From the NCBI GenBank assembly GCA_023229165.1, contig JALNZQ010000178.1, positions 1 through 5,622 on the forward strand: DNA of 5,622 nucleotides, written 5' to 3'. The translations under genes were made by a program, and so were the position numbers. The notes under the pieces are model-generated. The model was not told the origin of the DNA, searched no databases, and saw nothing but the letters and a program-made list of their open reading frames with translations. Positions within the stretch are counted from its first letter, which is position 1. Each line of letters begins with the position of its first letter. Shown piece after piece: positions 1 to 4,956 of this stretch. The stretch comes from Methanothrix sp. Lineage in GTDB: Archaea; Halobacteriota; Methanosarcinia; Methanotrichales; Methanotrichaceae.

Positions 1-636
1 ACGCAGGGCGTTTTTGAGAAGGCCGATCTGCAGTACCCCCAAATCCAGGGATCTTTCCCGGCTGCATCTGGATATGACCCCCGGCCCTCTTCTCTCCCGG
101 CCCTCGCTGGAGCAGGGGGCGTCCACCAGGACCCTGTCGAAGGGGCCACGGGGAAAATTGCGCCCGTCATAGCGGGTAACTGCCACATTCAAAACGCCCA
201 GCCGCTCGCAGTTCGAGCGCAGAGGGGCGACTCGTGCTAAAGAGGGCTCATTAGCGATTACCAGACCCCGATTTTCCATCATCTGCGAGATCTGAGTGGT
301 CTTGCTGCCGGGAGAGGCACACAGGTCCAGGATGCATTCTCCAGGCTGTGGATCAAGCACCAGGGGGGGCACCATGGACAGCTCCTCTTGGATGTGAATG
401 TAGCCCAGGAGGTTTTCCAGCAGCTTGCCTGGGCTCTCTATGTCCAGCTTCAGGCCCAGAGGATACCAGGCGAAGCTCTGAAAGAGAACGCCCTCTTCCG
501 CCAACCTTTCCAGGAGCTTTTCCCTCTTTATCTTCAGAGTATTGATGCGTGCGGAGTTGTAGAGAGGCAGGCATTGAATGGCCTGGAAGGCAACATAATC
601 CGGCACGATTTCCCTGTATCTATCCAGGTAGTCCAT
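1..636 (-). CDS. NOL1/NOP2/Sun-family RNA (cytosine-5) methyltransferase, 3' end beyond the left edge
   Basis: Reading the minus strand from ATG at 636 gives 212 uninterrupted codons that run off the window. It is predicted to transfer a methyl group from S-adenosylmethionine to C5 of a cytosine in tRNA or rRNA, in the cytoplasm. Visible features: an N-terminal region with the NTLK element (residues 32-35), the family stretch YIHIQEELSMVPPLVL (79-94) leading into SAM-binding motif I DLCASPGSKTTQ (104-115), and motif IV DAPCSSEG (172-179) whose Cys175 is the conserved product-release cysteine. The motif VI cysteine, the usual nucleophile, lies beyond the edge, so catalytic completeness cannot be judged. 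Archaeal members are roughly 270-320 aa, or longer when a PUA domain is attached. No in-frame ATG exists just upstream, and a TATA element 24-33 bp before the ATG suggests a leaderless mRNA. It is divergent from the TRAM genes. The family is secure; whether the substrate is tRNA or rRNA is unknown. Confidence 0.9.
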   Translation of the reverse strand, partial: MDYLDRYREIVPDYVAFQAIQCLPLYNSARINTLKIKREKLLERLAEEGVLFQSFAWYPLGLKLDIESPGKLLENLLGYIHIQEELSMVPPLVLDPQPGECILDLCASPGSKTTQISQMMENRGLVIANEPSLARVAPLRSNCERLGVLNVAVTRYDGRNFPRGPFDRVLVDAPCSSEGRERRGPGVISRCSRERSLDLGVLQIGLLKNALR

Positions 637-659
637 GTACGGAAAAAGGCATCCTAGCA

Positions 660-669
660 GAAATAAATT
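660..669 (-). promoter_or_regulatory. TATA box for the RNA methyltransferase gene
   Basis: On the minus strand the AT-rich element AATTTATTTC lies 24 to 33 bp before the ATG at 636. This is the usual TATA-to-start distance for archaeal transcription, so transcription would begin at or next to the ATG and give a leaderless message. There is only a weak, distant GGAT as a possible ribosome binding site, which fits that reading. Called by eye; no transcription data. Confidence 0.4.
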
Positions 670-702
670 GGCCTTGCGTGAACATATGGATTATCTTGGA
701 GC

Positions 703-716
703 AAAAGGATTTAATA
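703..716 (+). promoter_or_regulatory. Candidate BRE/TATA promoter for the TRAM gene pair
   Basis: A purine-rich BRE-like stretch (AAAAGG) leads directly into ATTTAATA. A start about 25 bp downstream of the TATA would leave a leader of roughly 40 nt before the TTG at 780, containing the hairpin at 740-763 and the ribosome binding site. A second candidate, CGAAAAGTATTTGT at 741-754, overlaps that hairpin and would give a nearly leaderless message; I prefer the upstream one because the gene has a good GGTGA site that implies a leader. Confidence 0.35.
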
Positions 717-739
717 GTCGGGAAACGAGGAAGCTGATC

Positions 740-763
740 GCGAAAAGTATTTGTTGTTTTCGC
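740..763 (+). promoter_or_regulatory. Inverted repeat / leader hairpin before the first TRAM gene
   Basis: GCGAAAA (740-746) and TTTTCGC (757-763) are perfect reverse complements around a 10-nt loop. The structure ends one base before the AAGGACGGTGA block that carries the ribosome binding site. It could act in RNA, by modulating access to that site, or in DNA, as a dyad operator overlapping the promoter. The second TRAM gene keeps only a right-arm-like TTTTC in front of its own AAGGACGGTGA, so the hairpin is specific to the first gene. The repeat is seen directly; its role is inferred. Confidence 0.45.
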
Positions 764-770
764 AAAGGAC

Positions 771-775
771 GGTGA
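771..775 (+). promoter_or_regulatory. Ribosome binding site that sets the TTG start of TRAM gene 1
   Basis: GGTGA, matching the archaeal anti-Shine-Dalgarno sequence, lies 4 nt before TTG 780. The enclosing 11-nt block AAGGACGGTGA (765-775) recurs exactly at 1018-1028 before the second TRAM gene, which supports the TTG over the internal ATG at 807. GGAAGGA at 794-800 could serve that ATG, but the second copy has no equivalent. Confidence 0.6.
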
Positions 776-779
776 AGAT

Positions 780-1007
780 TTGTTCAGAGGCCAGGAAGGA
801 TCTTCTATGGGAGGGTCCGATCCAACTGCACCAGTAGATGTTGGAAAAGAGTACGAGGTCAATATTGAGGACATTGCCAGGGAAGGCGACGGCATTGCCC
901 GAGTAGAGGGTTTTGTGATCTTCGTAGCTGATACAAAGGTGGGCGACGCAGTCAAGATCCAGATCGATAAGGTAATGAGGCGCTTCGCCATCGGCCATAA
1001 AATTTGA
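780..1007 (+). CDS. Small stand-alone TRAM-domain protein, copy 1
   Basis: A 75-residue protein that is a single TRAM domain behind a short polar tail. The TRAM domain is a small beta-barrel that binds RNA and is also found at the ends of RNA-modifying enzymes such as TrmA/RumA and MiaB. Free-standing archaeal versions have been studied as cold-responsive RNA chaperones in psychrophilic methanogens (TRAM0076 of Methanolobus psychrophilus, the Ctr proteins of Methanococcoides burtonii). Visible here: the core AREGDGIARVEGFVIFV (residues 33-49), then KVGDAVKIQIDKV and the ending FAIGHKI. There is no signal peptide or membrane segment. The TTG at 780 is chosen for its GGTGA site and the MFR beginning, which I recall from methanogen relatives; ATG 807 would give 66 aa. 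It lies 27 nt before its near-duplicate and is presumably cotranscribed with it. The fold is secure; the RNA targets and any cold response are inferred. Confidence 0.88.
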   Translation: MFRGQEGSSMGGSDPTAPVDVGKEYEVNIEDIAREGDGIARVEGFVIFVADTKVGDAVKIQIDKVMRRFAIGHKI

Positions 1008-1023
1008 TTGCTTTTCTAAGGAC

Positions 1024-1029
1024 GGTGAT
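1024..1029 (+). promoter_or_regulatory. Ribosome binding site that sets the TTG start of TRAM gene 2
   Basis: GGTGAT lies 5 nt before TTG 1035 in the 27-nt gap between the two TRAM genes. The TGA at 1026-1028, inside this site, is in frame with the gene, so no start further upstream is possible. ATG 1065 is the only other reasonable start and has no matching site. Confidence 0.6.
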
Positions 1030-1034
1030 GTGTT

Positions 1035-1256
1035 TTGGCAAATTATAATGCAGATCGATCCTCCATGGGCACTCCTGCCCCGGTAGAGGTCGGAAAAGAG
1101 TACGATGTCAATATCGAGGACATTGCCAGGGAAGGCGACGGCATTGCCCGATTGGAAGGTTTTGTGATCTTTGTGGCCGATACCAAGGTAGGCGACGCGG
1201 TCAAGATCCAGATCGATAAGGTAATGAGACGCTTTGCCATCGGTCATAAAATTTGA
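1035..1256 (+). CDS. Small stand-alone TRAM-domain protein, copy 2
   Basis: A 73-residue single TRAM-domain protein and tandem paralogue of the gene just upstream. The last 57 residues match copy 1 at 54 positions; the three changes (D/E, E/D and V/L) are conservative. Only the N-terminal tails differ: this one begins MANYNADRSSMGTPAP, the other MFRGQEGSSMGGSDPTAP, with SSMG shared. The RNA-binding core (AREGDGIARLEGFVIFV) and the ending FAIGHKI are intact. An in-frame stop at 1026-1028 limits the start to TTG 1035 or ATG 1065 (63 aa); the GGTGAT site favours TTG. It probably shares a message with copy 1, ending at the hairpin and T-rich tract at 1280-1322. It is likely a nucleic-acid-binding protein or RNA chaperone. 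Whether the copies are redundant or differ through their tails or expression cannot be told from sequence. Confidence 0.88.
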   Translation: MANYNADRSSMGTPAPVEVGKEYDVNIEDIAREGDGIARLEGFVIFVADTKVGDAVKIQIDKVMRRFAIGHKI

Positions 1257-1279
1257 ATTTACTGGATTCATGCTAATGA

Positions 1280-1322
1280 GGTCGAAGGTTCTCCGAACCC
1301 GACCAAACATTTGTTTAATTTT
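1280..1322 (+). terminator. Hairpin plus T-rich tract ending the TRAM operon
   Basis: GGTCG (1280-1284) pairs with CGACC (1300-1304) and GGTTC (1287-1291) with GAACC (1295-1299), leaving a 3-nt loop and a 2-nt AA bulge on the left side. A T-rich stretch follows from about 1310 to 1322. It begins 23 nt after the stop of the second TRAM gene, in the gap facing convergent mfnA. Archaeal termination depends mainly on T-runs, so the tail may matter more than the stem. Confidence 0.5.
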
Positions 1323-1370
1323 ATAATATTCTCGATGTAAATCTTCATGAATCCTTTCGGCAGGCATACG

Positions 1371-1385
1371 TTTCCCATCGGGAAA
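1371..1385 (-). terminator. Small hairpin just past the mfnA stop
   Basis: TTTCCC (1371-1376) and GGGAAA (1380-1385) form a 6-bp stem with a 3-nt loop, starting 2 nt after the mfnA stop codon. On the minus strand a TTTTTCCC run enters the stem, but no T-run follows it, so it may be a transcript-end stabiliser or part of a termination zone rather than a classical terminator. Confidence 0.3.
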
Positions 1386-1387
1386 AA

Positions 1388-2518
1388 TCAAGCGGCCAAG
1401 ATGGCCTTCAAATCCTCCAGAAACAGGTCGATATTCTCCCGTGTCATGTGCCTCATCAGTATCAGTCGCAGGGCTCTGTTGGGAAGGCGGGTCATGGAGA
1501 CATGCCAATCCCTCTTCATCAGCTCCTCGCGCACCTCTGCAGGGGAGGGTACCTTCAGCGCCACCACATTCATGATGGGCTCGATCGCCGGCTGAATGCC
1601 GATTTCTCTTGCGCCTTTTACCAGATGATGCGTCAGGTCCATACAATAGTCTACCATCTCTTTGAAGCCTTCCCGGCCCAGATGCATCATCACGGCGTAA
1701 GTGGCCGCGGCTGCAGCTCCGCTTCTTGTGCCGGTTAGAGATGCTTGCTTTGCTTTAGTGAGATAATAGGTCTCCGTCTCCAGAGCACTCAAGCACTCCT
1801 GACCGCGGAAGAGCAGGCCGCCGGCTGGAATGGTGCTCATGCCCATCTTATGCGGGTCGATAGTGATGGAAGAGACCCCCGGCACCGAAAAATCCCAGGC
1901 AAACTTTCTATCCAGAAAGGGCAGGACAAAGCCGCCGAAGGCAGCGTCCACATGCAGGTGAATGCCCCGCTCCACCGCCATTTTTGCTAACTGCTCAATG
2001 GGGTCCACCTGGCCGAACTCGGTAGTCCCGGCTATGCCCACCAGGGCTACGGTTCTCTCGTCCAGCAGAGATTCGACCGACGATAAGTCAACCTTAAGGC
2101 TCTCATCCAGCTCGGCCTTTCGCACCTCCAAACAGAGAAGATCTCCGATCTTGTCGAATGAGAAGTGGGCCGAGGCAGGAACGACGATATTGCCGTCTTT
2201 TCTGCCTGCCTCATTCCTGGCCGCCCGAATGGCCTGGATGTTGGACTCCGTGCCGCCCGTGGAAATATAGCCAGAGGCGTCCGGGCAGCCCAACAGCTCG
2301 CCCAGCATCTGCACGACGCGCTCTTCCAGTTCGGCCACGCCCGGAAACAATCCCGGGTCGCCCAGGTTTGTCTCCAGGAACATGTTGTGAGCCCTTACCG
2401 CAATTGGGTGGGGCAGGGTGCACATGGTGGATAAGAAGCGGTCATAGCTGTAGTTACGTGCTCTCGTTTCCGCCAGGATGCGCATTACCTCATCTTCGGG
2501 AAGGGCCTTGTCTCTCAT
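1388..2518 (-). CDS. mfnA: L-tyrosine / L-aspartate decarboxylase MfnA (PLP-dependent)
   Basis: A complete 376-aa group II PLP-dependent decarboxylase of the usual archaeal MfnA length. In methanogens MfnA decarboxylates tyrosine to tyramine, an early step of methanofuran synthesis; archaeal homologues also, or instead, convert aspartate to beta-alanine for coenzyme A. Visible features: the phosphate-binding turn STGGTESN (86-93), His118 in SAHFSF (the ring-stacking histidine), HVDAAFGG (189-196) with Asp191 for the pyridine nitrogen, and DPHKMG (221-226) whose Lys224 should form the Schiff base. LTGTRSGA (261-268) and the C-terminal small domain are also present. The start is firm: the in-frame codons upstream lead straight back to the ppsA stop. 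The 15-nt gap holds a weak GGGATC ribosome binding site. It is the downstream gene of a ppsA-mfnA unit. The family is certain; tyrosine versus aspartate preference cannot be settled by reading. Confidence 0.93.
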   Translation of the reverse strand: MRDKALPEDEVMRILAETRARNYSYDRFLSTMCTLPHPIAVRAHNMFLETNLGDPGLFPGVAELEERVVQMLGELLGCPDASGYISTGGTESNIQAIRAARNEAGRKDGNIVVPASAHFSFDKIGDLLCLEVRKAELDESLKVDLSSVESLLDERTVALVGIAGTTEFGQVDPIEQLAKMAVERGIHLHVDAAFGGFVLPFLDRKFAWDFSVPGVSSITIDPHKMGMSTIPAGGLLFRGQECLSALETETYYLTKAKQASLTGTRSGAAAAATYAVMMHLGREGFKEMVDYCMDLTHHLVKGAREIGIQPAIEPIMNVVALKVPSPAEVREELMKRDWHVSMTRLPNRALRLILMRHMTRENIDLFLEDLKAILAA

Positions 2519-2533
2519 TTTGATCCCATTTCT

Positions 2534-4810
2534 TTATTTCCTGTTTCTCAGGGCATTGAGCATAAGGATCCTCTCAGATCTGGCCACAGTCTCTCTGACC
2601 GTGGCCACGGCATCGATATTGGCCGATATGCTGGTGATGCCTATCTCCACCAGCCTCTTGGCCATCTCCGGGTATGATCCGGCCTGGCCGCAGATGGAGG
2701 TCTTGACTCCCGCTTCGTTGCAGCGCTCCACCACGTACTCGATGAGCTTGAGTATGGCTGGATGCAGCTCGGAATACAGCCCGGCCACGTTCTCGTTGTT
2801 GCGGTCTACCGCCAGGGTGTACTGGGTCAGATCATTGGTGCCGAATGAGACAAAATCGATTCCGTCCTCGATGAAATCTTCAATGGTGAGCGCGGCGCCG
2901 GGCGTCTCCACCATGATGCCTACATCGATCTTCTCCAGATCCAAGTCCTCATCAACCATGATGGCCTTGGCCTTCTGAAACTCGCGAACGTGTTGCACCA
3001 TGGGCAGCATGATGCCAACGTTTGTGAGGCCCATCTCATGCAGCTTCTTAAAAGCCCTTATCTCCAGGCGGAAGTGATCCGTCTCCGTCAGGTCGCGCCG
3101 AATTCCGCGCCAGCCGAGCATGGGATTGTGCTCGTGAGGTTCGCCCTCTCCGCCTTCCATGGCCCGGAACTCGTCCGTGGGCGCATCCAGGGTGCGCACC
3201 CACACAGGTCGGGGGTAGAAGGCATCGGCTACGACTTTGATGCCCTTGACCAGCTCACCGATGTACTCCTCGGACTTGCCGTTCTTGATGTACCAGTTTG
3301 GTGTCTTGCCCAGGCCCAGGATCATGTGCTCGATTCTCAAAAGGCCCACACCATCAGCCATTGTGTCAGCTGCGGCTGCGGCTCTATCCGGCTCGCTGAC
3401 ATTGACCTTGATCTCTGTGGCCGTCATGGGTTTAGTAAAGACCACACCACCTCCACTGGCTGCGGACGCTGTCTTGGCAGGCGCTGCCAGGGCCACGCGC
3501 CCCTCATAGACGATGCCCTTGCCGCCGTCAACAGTAACCTCCATGTCGTCTTTGAGGAGAGATGTAGCCTTCTTGGTTCCCACAACTGCGGGACAGCCCA
3601 GCTCGCGACTTACAATGGCTGCGTGGCAGGCCATGCCGCCCTCGTCGGTGACGATAGCCCCGGCGCGCTTCATGCCTGGAACCATGTCCGGCATGGTCAT
3701 CTTTGTGACCATGATGTCGCCCGGCTTGACTTTATCCAGCTCTCTGCCGCTGGCGATTATTCGCACAAAACCCGTAGCAACTCCAGGAGCGGCTCCAAGG
3801 CCTGTGAACAAAACCTTGCCGCTGGCTGCTGCTTGCGCCGGCTTTTTGCCGTTATTGATAGTGGTGATGGGGCGAGACTGGAGGATATATATCTTGTTTT
3901 TCTCTACTCCCCACTCGATGTCCTGGGGGATGCCATAGTGCTTCTCCAGTATCTCGGCATACTTGGCCAGCTCAATTGCCTCGTTGTCTGTGAGAACTAT
4001 AGCCTCTCTCTTCTCCGCCGGGACCTTTATCGTGACAGTCTTCTGGGTCTTGGGATCCCTTATGATCATAATCTCCTTGGCGGCGATGTACTTGCTAACG
4101 ATATTCCTGGTCTTTCTGTCCACGACGAAGTTGTCGGGTGATACGCTGCCGCTAACGACGGATTCTCCCAGGCCCCAGGCGCCCTCTATGACCACCAGGG
4201 GCTCGCCAGTGGAAGGCTGGGAGCTGAACATGACTCCCGACTTCTCGGAGTCCACCATCTTCTGCACAATGGCGGAAAGGTTGACCTTATCATGCTCGAA
4301 GCCCTGCTCCACCCGGTAGAAGATGGCTCGTGCCCCATAAAGAGAAGCCCAGCACTTGCGAACTGCATTGAAGACATCCTCTGCTCCGCGCATGTTGAGG
4401 AAGGTCTCCTGCTGGCCTGCGAAGCTGGCATCGGGAAGATCCTCGGCGGTGGCGCTGGACCGCACGGCCACAAATACCTGCTTGCCCTCGCGCTTGCATA
4501 GTTCCTCATAGCGGGATTTTATGGCCTTCTCGATGTCCTCAGGCACCTTGGCCTCCATGATGAGCTTCTTGGCTGCCTCCTCTGCCCGGTGAAGCTCTGA
4601 CTCTTGATTCACGTCGACTTTAAGGGCCTCGAATAGCTTCTTGGCGATGCCCGCCCGGTTGATGAAATCCCGGAAAGCTTGAGCCGTGACCGCGAATCCG
4701 CCAGGTACGGGAACGCCGATATTTATCATCTCACCCAGGCTTGCACCCTTGCCGCCCACTACGGAAAGATCATTCTTTCCCACTTCTTCCAGCCATACAA
4801 CAGCATCCAT
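2534..4810 (-). CDS. ppsA: Phosphoenolpyruvate synthase (pyruvate, water dikinase)
   Basis: A complete 758-aa protein, near the usual size (E. coli 792). It converts pyruvate, ATP and water to PEP, AMP and phosphate, the entry to gluconeogenesis for an archaeon making pyruvate from acetyl-CoA. Three domains are seen. The N-terminal nucleotide-binding domain (about 1-315) has GGKGASLGEM (19-28) and AVRSSATAEDLPDASFAGQQ (115-134) with Arg117. The phosphohistidine swivel domain (about 330-440) has TDEGGMACHAAIVSRELGCP, His396 being phosphorylated. After an Ala-rich linker (about 441-455) comes the C-terminal PEP/pyruvate barrel (about 457-758), with GIMVETPGAA, FGTNDLTQY and Cys707 in SICGQAGS, the likely acid/base cysteine. 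An in-frame TGA lies only seven codons before ATG 4810, so the start is firm. It is intact and not split as in some archaea. It leads the unit with mfnA and is divergent from moeA. Confidence 0.96.
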   Translation of the reverse strand: MDAVVWLEEVGKNDLSVVGGKGASLGEMINIGVPVPGGFAVTAQAFRDFINRAGIAKKLFEALKVDVNQESELHRAEEAAKKLIMEAKVPEDIEKAIKSRYEELCKREGKQVFVAVRSSATAEDLPDASFAGQQETFLNMRGAEDVFNAVRKCWASLYGARAIFYRVEQGFEHDKVNLSAIVQKMVDSEKSGVMFSSQPSTGEPLVVIEGAWGLGESVVSGSVSPDNFVVDRKTRNIVSKYIAAKEIMIIRDPKTQKTVTIKVPAEKREAIVLTDNEAIELAKYAEILEKHYGIPQDIEWGVEKNKIYILQSRPITTINNGKKPAQAAASGKVLFTGLGAAPGVATGFVRIIASGRELDKVKPGDIMVTKMTMPDMVPGMKRAGAIVTDEGGMACHAAIVSRELGCPAVVGTKKATSLLKDDMEVTVDGGKGIVYEGRVALAAPAKTASAASGGGVVFTKPMTATEIKVNVSEPDRAAAAADTMADGVGLLRIEHMILGLGKTPNWYIKNGKSEEYIGELVKGIKVVADAFYPRPVWVRTLDAPTDEFRAMEGGEGEPHEHNPMLGWRGIRRDLTETDHFRLEIRAFKKLHEMGLTNVGIMLPMVQHVREFQKAKAIMVDEDLDLEKIDVGIMVETPGAALTIEDFIEDGIDFVSFGTNDLTQYTLAVDRNNENVAGLYSELHPAILKLIEYVVERCNEAGVKTSICGQAGSYPEMAKRLVEIGITSISANIDAVATVRETVARSERILMLNALRNRK

Positions 4811-4840
4811 TAAATCATCTATCCCAAGTCACAGGTTCTT

Positions 4841-4889
4841 CATTATATCTTCAGTATCTGCCCACCCCTCCCTCTTTACATTATATGAA
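4841..4889 (-). promoter_or_regulatory. Candidate promoter(s) for ppsA-mfnA
   Basis: Two similar TATA-like elements occur on the minus strand: TTCATATAATG (4879-4889), which would give a leader near 45 nt, and AGATATAATG (4841-4850), which would give one near 10 nt. Between them lies a G/A-rich tract (complement of 4861-4877). GATGAT, 3 nt before the ATG, is a poor ribosome binding site. I cannot tell which element is used. Confidence 0.35.
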
Positions 4890-4901
4890 GCTTTCACAGG
4901 A

Positions 4902-4916
4902 TATATAGAATATATA
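4902..4916. promoter_or_regulatory. AT palindrome between the divergent ppsA and moeA promoters
   Basis: TATATA, GAA, TATATA forms a perfect 6-bp dyad with a 3-nt centre, lying between the ppsA TATA candidate at 4879-4889 and the moeA TATA at 4924-4930. It may be a spare TATA element, a regulator site, or simply low-complexity sequence, since alternating TA is self-complementary. Confidence 0.2.
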
Positions 4917-4930
4917 CAAAAGCATATATC
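4917..4930 (+). promoter_or_regulatory. BRE/TATA promoter for moeA
   Basis: CAAAAGC (BRE-like) runs directly into ATATATC, whose centre is about 30 bp before the ATG at 4957. That spacing predicts transcription starting at or within a few bases of the ATG, that is, a leaderless or nearly leaderless message; no Shine-Dalgarno sequence sits at a usable distance, which agrees. Confidence 0.5.
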
Positions 4931-4956
4931 AAGGAAAGAACTGACACAACATTTGC

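Larger units (their letters stand above)
765..1256 (+). repeat. Tandem direct repeat carrying the two TRAM genes (offset about 249 bp)
   Basis: Positions 831-1007 and 1080-1256 (177 nt each, no gaps) differ at 17 positions by my hand count, about 90% identity. Thirteen codons differ silently and three change the amino acid. Perfect runs of 36 and 29 nt occur within the repeat. The similarity extends upstream to the exact 11-nt blocks at 765-775 and 1018-1028, while the tail-coding parts in between have diverged and differ in length. The unit therefore includes the ribosome binding site plus the gene, as expected of a local duplication. Confidence 0.9.

Noticed and set aside
388..657. An 89-codon plus-strand open frame near the left edge
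   Set aside because: It is antisense to the RNA methyltransferase gene, which carries clear SAM-binding and DAPCS motifs in the other strand.
765..1256. A two-unit repeat that might suggest a CRISPR or mobile-element structure
   Set aside because: The repeats are two intact coding genes about 249 bp apart with their ribosome binding sites; there are no short regular repeats, spacers, terminal inverted repeats or transposase.
711..1646. A 311-codon minus-strand open frame running antisense to both TRAM genes and into mfnA
   Set aside because: Its sequence over 780-1256 is simply the antisense of two duplicated TRAM genes, which is why it shows an internal protein repeat, and its upstream part overlaps mfnA in another frame. 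It is a shadow, apart from the short gap segment noted as a finding.
2990..4141. A 383-codon plus-strand open frame
   Set aside because: It lies wholly antisense to the ppsA coding sequence, whose frame shows full PEP synthase motifs; its Cys- and His-rich translation has no recognisable domain.
4841..4843. A tiny upstream reading frame (M-K-N-L-stop) in the ppsA leader
   Set aside because: Four codons, no ribosome binding site at a usable distance, and it may lie upstream of the real transcription start; no support for translation.
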